From the NCBI GenBank assembly GCA_963850095.1, contig CAWKJX010000014.1, forward strand, positions 310,001 to 374,000: a DNA stretch of 64,000 nt. The letters are read 5' to 3'. Within the stretch, counting starts at the first letter, position 1. Every line of letters begins with the position of its first letter. Below the pieces are notes generated by a model that worked only from the letters and a program-made list of their open reading frames with translations, was not told where the DNA came from and ran no database searches. The DNA is from Bog-473 sp963850095 (GTDB lineage: Bacteria > Actinomycetota > Acidimicrobiia > Acidimicrobiales > RAAP-2). Made by a program: the position numbers and the translations under genes. Below, one piece after another: positions 1 to 7,966 of this stretch.

Positions 1-851
1 TACGCAATCCGGGCATCGTCTACTGCTCCACGAGCGGTTATGGCCAGGACGGCCCGTGCGCCCAATGGGCCGGGCACGACCTCGACTACCTGGCCGTCGG
101 TGGCTTCCTGGCCATGAGCACACCCGGAGCCGACGGCGCGCCGCCGTTGCCCGGTGCCACCATCGCCGACGCTGCCGCCGGCGGCATGCAGGCGGCGCTT
201 GCCATCACCGCTGCCTTGGCCGCACGCGCCACCTCGACGTCAGCAGCTCGTGGTTGTTACCTCGATGTCTCCGTGGCCGACGGCGTGCTCTGGCTCATGT
301 CGCTCGCCATCGACGAGCAGCTCGCCCTCGGCCAGCCCGTCCGCCCGGGCCACGACGTCCTCTCCGGCCGCTACGCCTGCTACGGCACCTATCGCGCGGC
401 CGACTCGAAGTGGCTGGCCGTCGCCGCCATAGAGGCCAAGTTCTTCGCCAACCTCTGCGCCGCCCTCGGTTGCCCCGAGCTGGCCGCCTCCCAGCTCGAT
501 GACGAGGCGCAGCCGACCATTCGTGCTGCCTTTACGACTGCCTTCGCCATGCGTACGCGCGACGAGTGGGTGGAGGTCCTGGCCGGCGCCGACACGTGCG
601 TGGCGCCCGTCCTCGACGTCGCCGAGGTCGCCGCACATCCGCAATTCGTCGCTCGCGGTGACGTCGTCACGGTCGCCCATCCGGCGCAAGGCACCTTCCG
701 CCAGCTCGCCCCCCTGTTGGCCGGCATGGACCGCGCCGCCGCCTCCGACCTGCCCGACCCCGCCGTCACCGACACCGAGCACCTCCTCAAGGAGGCTGGG
801 GTGGACGGTGGGATCGTGACCCGCTGGGTGGCCAAGGGGGTGGTGGCATGA
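1..851 (+). CDS. CoA-transferase family III (CaiB/BaiF), 5' truncated
   Basis: The reading frame is open from base 3, so the gene begins outside the window; 282 codons are visible. The first residues read NPGIVYCSTSGYGQDGP, then AGHDLDYLAVGG, which is the typical class III CoA-transferase stretch. This family moves CoA between a donor acyl-CoA and a free acid in the cytoplasm, activating a substrate for beta-oxidation-like breakdown. The C-terminal part carries the usual pattern of a two-domain interlocked dimer, including RTRDEWVEVL. Its stop overlaps the next start (ATGA), so it leads an operon with two MaoC-type hydratases and an acyl-CoA dehydrogenase. The natural acyl substrate cannot be told from sequence. 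Confidence 0.88.
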   Translation, partial: RNPGIVYCSTSGYGQDGPCAQWAGHDLDYLAVGGFLAMSTPGADGAPPLPGATIADAAAGGMQAALAITAALAARATSTSAARGCYLDVSVADGVLWLMSLAIDEQLALGQPVRPGHDVLSGRYACYGTYRAADSKWLAVAAIEAKFFANLCAALGCPELAASQLDDEAQPTIRAAFTTAFAMRTRDEWVEVLAGADTCVAPVLDVAEVAAHPQFVARGDVVTVAHPAQGTFRQLAPLLAGMDRAAASDLPDPAVTDTEHLLKEAGVDGGIVTRWVAKGVVA

Positions 852-1389
852 CGCCGAGCCCAAGCCCAGGCCCAGCCACGGACCCGCTTACGGCTGCCCT
901 CGATCTGGTCGGGAAGGAGCAGTACCACGAGGTCGGCGAGTTCCCGGTCGAGCAGGGCTACGTGTGGACGTCGTGCGCCTCCGTCGAGAACGGCAACCCG
1001 CTCTTCTGGGACCCCGAGGTAGCTGCCGCGCTCACCAACGGCCCGATCGCGCCCCCTCCATGGTCTCGGTCTGGTTCCGCCCGCACCACTGGGCGCCCGG
1101 CCGCACCACAGAGGCCCTCCCGCTCCAGGTGCACTTCGACCTGAAGGAGCTCTTCGGGCTGCCCGAGGCCGTCATGACCGACAACACGATCGAGTTCCAC
1201 GCCCCGGTCCGCATGGGCGACCGCCTGCGCACGCACCAGGTCCTGCGTTCGGTCAGCGGGGAGAAGACAACCAAACTCGGCACAGGCCGGTTCTGGGTGA
1301 TCGACGTTGTCTACACCAACCAGACCGGTGATCTCGTGGCGGTGGAGTCCTATACGGGCTTCGGCTACCAGCGGGGTGACGCCGCGTGA
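848..1389 (+). CDS. MaoC-like / FAS1-type dehydratase, frame interrupted
   Basis: Two frames together give one hot-dog-fold enoyl-CoA hydratase-like protein of about 180 residues. The first frame runs from ATG 848 to about 1050 (ENGNPLFWDPEVAAALTNGPIAPP), the second continues with SMVSVWFRPHHWAPG and ends at 1389. The break lies at a run of five C at 1052-1056; a sixth C restores GPIAPPSMVSVW, the expected family sequence. The N-terminus MTPSPSPGPATDP is low complexity, coded by GCCCAR hexamers. In actinobacteria such proteins pair with a second MaoC protein to form a heteromeric hydratase, and the next gene (GTGA overlap) is exactly that. A sequencing slip is more likely than a true pseudogene. 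Confidence 0.75.
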
Positions 1390-1892
1390 CCACCGCACCC
1401 GTCGCGCCCAGCATCCTCTTCGAGGACGTCCACCCCGATGACGAGCTGCCGGCGCTCGACTACGACGTCAACGCGACCACCGTGGTCCTTGGCGCGCTGG
1501 CCACGCGCGACTGGCGGCCCATGCACCACGACAAGGACTTCGCCGTCAACCGCAACGGCACGCAGGACATCTTCTTGAACACCCCGAACCAGGCGGCCTG
1601 GTTCGAGCGCTACCTGACGGACTGGACCGGACCGCACGGCCGGCTGGGCCGGGTGACCTTCCGCATGAAAGGGTCCGTCTTCCCCGGCGACACCATGTCG
1701 ATGCGGGGTGTCGTCGAGTCCTCCGAGATCGACGATGTCGGCTGCGGTTTCGTCACCGTTGCGGTGACGCTGTCCGTCGCCGGCGACGTCAAGACCACCT
1801 GCACGGCCCGCATCGCCGTCCCTCGTGCCGTCGACGACAACCCCTGGGCCCGCTCGGGCGACCAATGGCAACCGTCGCCCGCACGCCCATGA
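1386..1892 (+). CDS. MaoC-type acyl dehydratase
   Basis: 168 residues with a single hot-dog fold. The hydratase-2-like segment RDWRPMHHDKDFA holds the Asp and His spaced as in R-specific enoyl-CoA hydratases (D-x4-H). The GTG start overlaps the upstream stop (GTGA), which fits translational coupling with the preceding MaoC-like gene, and an acyl-CoA dehydrogenase follows 32 bp later. It probably hydrates the enoyl-CoA made by that dehydrogenase, as half of a heterodimer. The steroid side-chain pair ChsH1/ChsH2 is a known example of that arrangement, but substrate identity is inference only. Confidence 0.82.
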   Translation: MTTAPVAPSILFEDVHPDDELPALDYDVNATTVVLGALATRDWRPMHHDKDFAVNRNGTQDIFLNTPNQAAWFERYLTDWTGPHGRLGRVTFRMKGSVFPGDTMSMRGVVESSEIDDVGCGFVTVAVTLSVAGDVKTTCTARIAVPRAVDDNPWARSGDQWQPSPARP

Positions 1893-1924
1893 CCGTCCGG
1901 ACCCCGATCACGAAAGAGGCCTGA

Positions 1925-3058
1925 GTGCTGGACCTTGAATTCGACCAGGAGCAAGAACTGCTGCGCCAGACCGTGCGCGACGTGCTGGCCAAGCACTGCT
2001 CGCTCGAGGTGGTGCGCGCCATGGAGGACGACCCCATCGGGTACCCCGCGCCATTGTGGTCCCAGCTGGGCGAGCTCGACCTGATCGGCTTGCTGCTGCC
2101 CGACGCATACGGCGGCTCTGGCATGTCGCTCATCGAGGGGGTGGCCCTCTACCAGGAGCTCGGCCGTGCCCTGGCACCGAGCCCCCACTTCGTCAGCGCC
2201 GTCATGAGCGGCGGTGTGCTCGCCGCCGCGGGGAGTCCGGCGCAGAAGGAGCGGTGGTTGCGCGCCATCGCCTCGGGCGAGGCCGTCCTCACGCCGGCCT
2301 GGCTCGAGCCCGAGAACGGCTTCTCCTCGCGAGGCGTGGCGACCGCCGCCACAGCCACCGGCGAGGGCACAGGGTTCCGTCTGCACGGCCTCAAGCGTCA
2401 CGTCGCCTTCGCCTCGGCCGCCGACCGCCTGCTTGTCCTGGCCCGCACCGGCGACGCCCCCGAAGACGTCGACCTCTTTCTGGTGGACCCTTCGGCACCC
2501 GGCGTCTCGTTGCGCCAGCAGTTCTCCATCGCCTCGGACACCCAGTACGAGGTCACCCTCGCTGATGTGGCCGTCTCCGAGGAAGACCGGGTCGGCCCGG
2601 CCGGCAGCGGGTGGGTCACCTGGCAGCAGGTGCTCGAGCCCGCCCTGGTGTTGCTGGCGGCGCAGGCGGTGGGCGGTGCCCGCTACGCGCTCGAGATCAC
2701 CACGCAGTACGCGCTGGACCGGCGCCAGTTCGACAAGCCCCTCGGGGCGTTCCAGGCTCTGGCCCATTACCTGGCCGACGCCGTCACCAATCTCGACGGC
2801 GCCGAGCAGCTGGTGCACGAAGCGGCCTGGGCGGGCGCCAACGGTCGGTCGCTCACCTCGTTGGCTCCCATGGCCAAGCTGTTCGCCTGTTCCACCTTCC
2901 GGGACATCACGGCGATGGCCCAACAGCTCTTCGGCGGCATCGGATTCACCCTCGACTTCGACATCCAGCTCTACTTCCGCCGAGCCAAGCAGCAGCAGTT
3001 GATGTGGGCCAACGACCGCGCCCTCGAGGATGCCGTGGCCGCCGCCCTTCTCGACTGA
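1925..3058 (+). CDS. Acyl-CoA dehydrogenase
   Basis: 377 residues, usual length for the family. N-terminal helical domain DLEFDQEQELLRQTVRDVL, middle beta domain, and C-terminal helical domain with YALDRRQFDKPLGAFQALAH and QLFGGIGFTLDF. It should carry FAD and form the alpha-beta double bond of an acyl-CoA, feeding the two MaoC hydratases upstream. The GTG start has a purine-rich site (GAAAGAGG) about 7 nt before it. At the place where the catalytic Glu is normally found (for example T-W-E or T-E-Y after the GGxGF motif) this protein has T-L-D. It may therefore use Asp, or be the non-catalytic half of a heteromeric enzyme. Confidence 0.9.
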   Translation: MLDLEFDQEQELLRQTVRDVLAKHCSLEVVRAMEDDPIGYPAPLWSQLGELDLIGLLLPDAYGGSGMSLIEGVALYQELGRALAPSPHFVSAVMSGGVLAAAGSPAQKERWLRAIASGEAVLTPAWLEPENGFSSRGVATAATATGEGTGFRLHGLKRHVAFASAADRLLVLARTGDAPEDVDLFLVDPSAPGVSLRQQFSIASDTQYEVTLADVAVSEEDRVGPAGSGWVTWQQVLEPALVLLAAQAVGGARYALEITTQYALDRRQFDKPLGAFQALAHYLADAVTNLDGAEQLVHEAAWAGANGRSLTSLAPMAKLFACSTFRDITAMAQQLFGGIGFTLDFDIQLYFRRAKQQQLMWANDRALEDAVAAALLD

Positions 3059-3108
3059 CGGACGGCGGCCGCGCCGCGGCGACACCGCTCCACTACGTTG
3101 CGGCTCCG

Positions 3109-4275
3109 ATGGTGCCGCGTCCCGATGATCTGAGCCTCGAGCAGGTGCGCCGCATCTCCCTCTCCGCCCAGGGCCTGCGGGGCGGCCGGGCGGGAGGTGG
3201 TATCGCAGGCATGCTGCGCCGCCTGGGCGCCGTCCAGCTCGACACCATTTCGGTCCTGGCGCGCTCGCACGAGCTTGTGACCTACGCCCGGCGAGGTCCC
3301 ATCGAGAGGACGCGGATCGACCAGGCCTTCTGGGGTCCGAAGAGCTCGACGTTCGAATACTGGTCGCACGCGGCCTGCATCCTCCCGCTCGAGGACTGGC
3401 CGGCCTACGCGTTCAAGCGGCGGGCTCGCCTCGCCAAGGGCAGGCGCTGGCACCGGCTCGAGGATCAGGAGAAGAGCTGCCGCGAGGTGGTGACCCGGCT
3501 CCGCGCCGAGGGCCCGCTGACGGCCAATGAGCTCGGTGGCGCCAAGAAGGGCGGCACCTGGTGGGACTGGTCCGAGACCAAAATCGCCGCCGAATGGTTG
3601 CTCGACATCGGCCAGCTCGTCTGCCGGCGTCGCCGAGGCTTCCAGCGCGTCTACGACCTGGCCGAGCGTGCCATTCCAGCCCAGCTGCTGGACCAGGAGT
3701 GGTCGGATGGGGAATGCACCGCCTATCTCGTGGCCGCGGCCGCCCGTACGCTCGGCGTGGCGACCGTGGCCGACCTGGCCGCGTACCACGGCATGCTGCA
3801 AGCGGAGGTGCGCGGCGCGCTGGCGTCCACCGAGCTCGCCGAGGTCAGGGTGGAGGGATGGAAGGCGCCCGCCTACGCCCACCCGGAAGCGCTGGAGCGC
3901 CTGAGCCGCCGCGGCGCCACACGGAGCGTCCTGCTCTCGCCGTTCGACTCGTTGATCTGGTACCGCGGCCGCGTCGAGCGCCTGTTCGGGCTGCGCCACC
4001 GTCTCGAGGCGTATGCCCCGAAGGCGCAGCGCAAGTACGGCTACTTCGCCATGCCCGTGTTGGGCGGCACGAATATCGTCGGTTTGGTGGACCCCGGCCG
4101 CCAGGACAAGGTCCTCGTCGCCAAGCAGGTCACCCTCTTCGATCCGGGCTCGACCGAGCACGTGGCGCGGGCGCTCACCGAAGCTGCCTCCTGGGTCGGT
4201 TGCACCTCCATCGCGGTGCAGCGGGTCGAGCCGGCGTCGGACCGGTCCAGGCTCCTAAAGGACGTCGATGCCTAG
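3109..4275 (+). CDS. YcaQ/AlkX-like winged-helix DNA glycosylase
   Basis: 388 residues of the HTH_42 family, full length. Winged-helix modules start with LSLEQVRRISLSAQGL; residues 43-45 read QLD, the Q-x-D signature used by the E. coli YcaQ branch of this family, which unhooks alkylated and cross-linked bases. Later conserved blocks are TFEYWSHAACILP, LLSPFDSLIWYR and YGYFAMPVLGG. I chose ATG 3109 because family similarity begins directly after it. It follows the acyl-CoA dehydrogenase but has no evident functional link to it. The role in repairing alkylated or cross-linked DNA is inferred from family and motif. Confidence 0.85.
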   Translation: MVPRPDDLSLEQVRRISLSAQGLRGGRAGGGIAGMLRRLGAVQLDTISVLARSHELVTYARRGPIERTRIDQAFWGPKSSTFEYWSHAACILPLEDWPAYAFKRRARLAKGRRWHRLEDQEKSCREVVTRLRAEGPLTANELGGAKKGGTWWDWSETKIAAEWLLDIGQLVCRRRRGFQRVYDLAERAIPAQLLDQEWSDGECTAYLVAAAARTLGVATVADLAAYHGMLQAEVRGALASTELAEVRVEGWKAPAYAHPEALERLSRRGATRSVLLSPFDSLIWYRGRVERLFGLRHRLEAYAPKAQRKYGYFAMPVLGGTNIVGLVDPGRQDKVLVAKQVTLFDPGSTEHVARALTEAASWVGCTSIAVQRVEPASDRSRLLKDVDA

Positions 4276-4280
4276 CCCTG

Positions 4281-4310
4281 CCCTTGCCCTTGCCCTTGCC
4301 CTTGCCCTTG
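4281..4310. repeat. Hexanucleotide repeat (CCCTTG)x5
   Basis: Five perfect tandem copies of CCCTTG lie in the gap between the convergent YcaQ-like gene and the F420-type oxidoreductase, flanked by partial copies. No hairpin and no coding role are seen. It is one of several hexamer tracts at gene borders in this window. Confidence 0.9.
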
Positions 4311-4347
4311 CCCATGACCAGCGACTGATCGGCTCCACCGCCGCCCG

Positions 4348-5226
4348 TCAGCGTCCGTCCCCGGCGTACTTCGTCGCGATCTGCTCGAAGGCCTTCATCT
4401 CACCGGAGTACGGGCCCGTCTGGGCCGGGTGGTGCAGGACGAACTGGTCGAAGCCGAGCGCGGCGTACGGAGCCGCCAGCTCGTCGAACTGGTCGACGGA
4501 CGTAATGACCGGATCGACGGGCGTCCAGAGGAGGACCCGACCTGGGGTCTCCCGCCCGGCGTCCCGGCTGGCCACCTCGATCACGTCCACCTGGTGTCGC
4601 ACCGCCTCCAGAATCGTCTCAGGGGTGCGCGGCCCGCGACCAGGGCCGATCGTGACCCACTGGTGCCCATAGGCAGCGGCGAGGCGGAGCCCCGTCGTCG
4701 CGCTGGCCGCCACGGTCAGGGGAAGCGGATGCTGCACCGTGCCGGGCGTGCTCGGTGCTTCGACGGCTGCGTAGTGCTCGGTGCGCAGAGTCGTCGACGT
4801 CGCTCCATCCGCGGTGAGCATGGCGGAGAGAATCTGGAGGAACTCCGCGAAGCGCGCCATGCGCTCGGCCGGCGGCCAGCGCTCTTGCCCGAGGACGATG
4901 GCGTCGGGTCCCTCGCTGCCCGAACCGAGGCCCAGGTCGAGCCGCCCGTCGCTCAGGTCATCGAGCGCGATGGCGTCGCGACCGAGCGTCACCGGGTGCC
5001 GGAAGTTCGGTGTGGCCACCAGGGTGCCGAGGCGCAGCCGCGAGGTGACCCCTGCCGCCGCGGCCAGCACGGGAACCGCGGCGTGCCAGGGGCCGTCAGG
5101 CATGCCGCTCCAGCGGATGTGGTCGTAGGTCCAGCCGGTGGCGAAGCCGACGTCGTCTGCCCACGCCCATTGGCGGCGGGCGTCGGCCCACCGGTCGCTG
5201 GGGAGGATGACGAGCCCGACGTGCAC
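4348..5226 (-). CDS. LLM-class F420-dependent oxidoreductase
   Basis: 292 residues with the luciferase-like TIM barrel: HVGLVILPSDRW, then ADDVGFATGWTYDHIRW, the core LRLGTLVATPNFRHPVTLGRD and LDDLSDGRLDLGLGSG. Enzymes of this type use F420 (or FMN) for hydride transfer on small molecules in the cytosol. I chose GTG at 5226 because similarity begins there and a TACGGT box lies 7 nt upstream on this strand, fitting leaderless initiation. The gene is divergent from a methyltransferase with only 36 bp between the two starts. Substrate unknown. Confidence 0.85.
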   Translation of the reverse strand: MHVGLVILPSDRWADARRQWAWADDVGFATGWTYDHIRWSGMPDGPWHAAVPVLAAAAGVTSRLRLGTLVATPNFRHPVTLGRDAIALDDLSDGRLDLGLGSGSEGPDAIVLGQERWPPAERMARFAEFLQILSAMLTADGATSTTLRTEHYAAVEAPSTPGTVQHPLPLTVAASATTGLRLAAAYGHQWVTIGPGRGPRTPETILEAVRHQVDVIEVASRDAGRETPGRVLLWTPVDPVITSVDQFDELAAPYAALGFDQFVLHHPAQTGPYSGEMKAFEQIATKYAGDGR

Positions 5227-5262
5227 GGCCTCGACCGTAGCGGTCCCGGCTACCGTGGCGCC
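5227..5262. promoter_or_regulatory. Divergent pair of leaderless promoters
   Basis: In the 36 bp between two start codons each strand has a TAnnnT box at leaderless distance: TACCGT at 5251-5256 on the plus strand, 6 nt before GTG 5263, and TACGGT on the minus strand (5239-5234), 7 nt before GTG 5226. No Shine-Dalgarno sequence is seen for either gene. The two -10 boxes are mutual reverse complements, so the region is nearly symmetrical. The -35 region of each promoter would lie inside the opposite gene. Confidence 0.5.
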
Positions 5263-6075
5263 GTGGCCAACGAGGCGGAGACCCGGAGGTGGAACCATCC
5301 CGGGTGGGTGGCGGCGTGGCCCGAGAGGGAGCGCCTCACCGACGCCGTCACGCCCTACGTGCTCAAGGCGGCCGAGGCCCGCTCGGGTCAGCGGATCTTC
5401 GACGTCGGGTGCGGGGGCGGCGCACTGGCGATCACCTTGTCCGATGTGGTGGCGCCCGACGGTGAGGTGGTGGGGCTCGACATCTCGTCCGCCCTGCTCG
5501 AGTTGGCGCGGCAGCGTGCGGCCGACGCAGGTCGTCCGAACGTCCGCTTCGTGGAGGTGGACGTGCAGACCGGCCCGCTCGAGCCCGGGCCGTTCGACCT
5601 CGCGGTGAGCCAGTTCGGCGTCATGTTCTTCGACGAGCCGACGGCAGCCCTGGCCGCTATCAAGAGCCGGCTCGCGCCGGACGGGCGCCTGGTCTTCGCG
5701 TGTTGGCAGAGCGTCGAGCGAAACCCGTGGCACGTCGGCAGGGCACTGCGACCCCTCCTGCCGCCGCCGGCGACGCCCCCGCCGGGCAAGAGCCCGGTCG
5801 GCCCGTTCGCGTTCGGCGACGAGGAATACGTGCGCGAGCTGCTCGAAGCCGCGGGCTTCGCGGCCGTCCGCACCGAAGCGCACGAGTCCACCGTGCGCGG
5901 CCCCGCCGAGGCTGTCGCCCACCCATCCCTCTTCGCGCTCATGGGGGTGCCGCCCGATCGCGAGGAGGAGGCCGCCGCCCGACTGGAGGCGCACCTGGCT
6001 CAGTTCGCCGTTGGCCCGGGCGAGTTCGAGTACCCGATCGCCTTCATGGTCTACGAGGCGAGAGCGCGGGCGTAG
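5263..6075 (+). CDS. Class I SAM-dependent methyltransferase (UbiE/Methyltransf_11-like)
   Basis: 270 residues. Motif I is IFDVGCGGGALAITL, followed by VVGLDISSALLELARQRA and the later FDLAVSQFGVMFFDEP and LRLAPDGRLVF-like block. It transfers methyl from S-adenosylmethionine to a small molecule; the fold matches enzymes annotated as menaquinone or small-molecule methylases, but nothing here fixes the acceptor. GTG 5263 is supported by a TACCGT box 6 nt upstream. The next gene (DUF3052) starts 25 bp after its stop, in the same direction. Confidence 0.83.
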   Translation: MANEAETRRWNHPGWVAAWPERERLTDAVTPYVLKAAEARSGQRIFDVGCGGGALAITLSDVVAPDGEVVGLDISSALLELARQRAADAGRPNVRFVEVDVQTGPLEPGPFDLAVSQFGVMFFDEPTAALAAIKSRLAPDGRLVFACWQSVERNPWHVGRALRPLLPPPATPPPGKSPVGPFAFGDEEYVRELLEAAGFAAVRTEAHESTVRGPAEAVAHPSLFALMGVPPDREEEAAARLEAHLAQFAVGPGEFEYPIAFMVYEARARA

Positions 6076-6100
6076 GCGTCGGCCGGCTCGTCCTGAAGTC

Positions 6101-6499
6101 ATGGCCGGCTACAGCGGCACGCCCCTTCCCAAAAAGCTCGGCATCACCGAGGGCTCGTCGCTCGCGCTGGTCGGTGCGCCGGTCGGGGTGATCGAGGGAC
6201 TGCCTTCTGGCGTCGCGGTCAAACGGCAGGTACGCGGTTCGGCCGATGTCGTGGTGGCCTTCTTCACCCGGCGGAACGACTACGAGCGCCGTATCGACGC
6301 TCTGGGCCGGATGGTGTTCCCCGCCGGCGGCTTGTGGGTGGCCTGGCCCAAGCGTGCCTCGGGTGTGGAGACGACGATGAACGAGGACATCGTCCGTGAG
6401 GTGGCCCTGCCGCTCGGCCTGGTGGACAACAAGGTGTGCGCCATCGACGAGACATGGACCGGGCTGCGCCTCGTCTGGCGAAAAGAGCTCCGTTCCTGA
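6101..6499 (+). CDS. DUF3052 family protein
   Basis: 132 residues, matching the DUF3052 pattern: GYSGTPLPKKLGI, VVAFFTRRNDYERRI, PAGGLWVAWPKRASG and CAIDETWTGLRLVWRKE. The family is common in actinobacteria and has no established function. ATG 6101 begins exactly at the conserved N-terminus. It lies between a methyltransferase and, convergently, signal peptidase I (15 bp gap). Confidence 0.85.
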   Translation: MAGYSGTPLPKKLGITEGSSLALVGAPVGVIEGLPSGVAVKRQVRGSADVVVAFFTRRNDYERRIDALGRMVFPAGGLWVAWPKRASGVETTMNEDIVREVALPLGLVDNKVCAIDETWTGLRLVWRKELRS

Positions 6500-6514
6500 T
6501 CTCCACCGGCGCGT

Positions 6515-7177
6515 TCAGAAGAGCCCGAGTCGCGACAGGGGCCAGATCCGCAGGTCGACCTGCCCGACGATGGTCGACTCGGGCACCGGTCCCCAGTAGC
6601 GGCTGTCGCACGATTGGGGCCGGTTGTCACCCATGACGTAGACGTCTCCGGAGGGGATGCGAAAGGCCTGGTGCAGCGCGTAAGGCTTACTCGACGGCCC
6701 GGGATAGGTCTCGTTGCGCACTGAAGGGGGCAGCCACGGCTCGGGGAGCAGCTTGCCGTCGATGTACACCTGGCCCTCTGACAGCGAAATGGTCTGGCCG
6801 GGCAAACCGATCACGCGCTTGACCAGGTTCGCCACGGGAGGGCCGGCGCAGTTCTCGGCCGGCGGTGTGGCGAACACAATGATGTTGCCCGTCTCAACGC
6901 CGTGCAGGTGGTAGCTCAACTTGTCCACCACAATCCGGTCGCCGATCTGCAGCGTGGGCTCCATCGACCCGGAGGGGATGGAGTACGTGGCCACCACGAA
7001 GGTGCGCAACAGAACGGCGATGACCACCGCCACCACGACGACAGCGAACAGCTCGAAGACCCAGCGGAAGGAGCGGTAGCCATAGACCTTTGCGGCCTCG
7101 TCTCCGCCCCCGCCCGGTGGTCCCTGGTCGGGACTCGCCAAGGGCGCGCCGCCCGTCGCCTCCGAGTCGACGTTCAT
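6515..7177 (-). CDS. lepB: Signal peptidase I
   Basis: 220 residues, single N-terminal membrane segment at about residues 40-60 (WVFELFAVVVVAVVIAVLL), then the catalytic domain on the outer face. The nucleophile block SIPSGSMEPTL puts Ser at 71; the general base block LVKRVIGLPGQ puts Lys at 120; the box GDNRPQSCDSRYWGPV is also present. It removes signal peptides from exported proteins. An N-terminal Gly/Pro-rich cytoplasmic tail (residues 8-26) is typical of actinobacterial LepB. It stands alone, divergent from a HAD phosphatase. Confidence 0.95.
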   Translation of the reverse strand: MNVDSEATGGAPLASPDQGPPGGGGDEAAKVYGYRSFRWVFELFAVVVVAVVIAVLLRTFVVATYSIPSGSMEPTLQIGDRIVVDKLSYHLHGVETGNIIVFATPPAENCAGPPVANLVKRVIGLPGQTISLSEGQVYIDGKLLPEPWLPPSVRNETYPGPSSKPYALHQAFRIPSGDVYVMGDNRPQSCDSRYWGPVPESTIVGQVDLRIWPLSRLGLF

Positions 7178-7252
7178 CGCCCGGAAGTATTGCCGGTCGG
7201 GCTCCCCGTGCGGACGGCGGGCGGACGGCGGTTGTCACTGCCTCAGGTCAAT

Positions 7253-7966
7253 ATGGAGGGCGTGGTCACCGCCGTCATCTTCGACTTCTACGGGACGCTG
7301 GCCCACTGGGCCGATGGGGACGCCAGCTACGGCGACGTCTTCGAGGCGCACGGCTACACACTGGAGCGTTCGGTCGCTGACGCCTATTTCACCCGCTACG
7401 ACGGGGTCGAGCACAGCGAGCACTCGGTGGACGAGGAGTCCTATGAGGCCTGGGTCCGGTCGCGGCTGCGCCAGCTCACGAAGGACGGCGGGGTGCCCGA
7501 CGAGCATGCAGAGGCCGTCATCGACGCGCTGCGCCAACTGGACCAGGGCGCCATGGTGGCGTATCCGGAAGCCGCACCGACCCTCGCGGCACTGCGAGAG
7601 ACCGGACTCACCGTCGGGGTCTGTTCGAACTGGGGCTGGGAACTCAATGCGTACCTCGACGAGGTCGGCCTGCTCCCCCTGATCGACGCCAGCATCACCT
7701 CGGCCCGTGCCGGGTCGCGCAAGCCGCATCCCGACATTTACGCCAAGGCGGCCGACGCGCTCGGTGTCGACCCGGTCGACGTCCTCTTCGTCGGCGACTC
7801 CTGGGAGCCGGACGTGCGCGGGCCACGCCGACTGGGCATGCGCGCCGTCCACGTCTGGCGCGAGGACGAGCGACAGGGTTCGCCCGCCCCCGACCTCCAA
7901 CCGGGTGACGACCGCGTCGGAGACCTGAGCGGGGTTCTCACCCTCGTCGGCGTCGGCGTCAGCTAG
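7253..7966 (+). CDS. HAD-superfamily hydrolase, haloacid dehalogenase-like
   Basis: About 237 residues with all HAD motifs: motif I FDFYGTL (nucleophile Asp, second acid replaced by Tyr as in 2-haloacid dehalogenase-like members), motif II VCSNWG, motif III Lys in GSRKPHP, and motif IV VLFVGDSWEPD. Family function is phosphatase or dehalogenase; substrate unknown. ATG 7253 is one start; GTG 7262 is an alternative, since CAATAT (7249-7254) sits 7 nt before it in the leaderless arrangement seen elsewhere in this window. It overlaps the convergent acyl-CoA synthetase by 8 bp. Confidence 0.83.
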   Translation: MEGVVTAVIFDFYGTLAHWADGDASYGDVFEAHGYTLERSVADAYFTRYDGVEHSEHSVDEESYEAWVRSRLRQLTKDGGVPDEHAEAVIDALRQLDQGAMVAYPEAAPTLAALRETGLTVGVCSNWGWELNAYLDEVGLLPLIDASITSARAGSRKPHPDIYAKAADALGVDPVDVLFVGDSWEPDVRGPRRLGMRAVHVWREDERQGSPAPDLQPGDDRVGDLSGVLTLVGVGVS

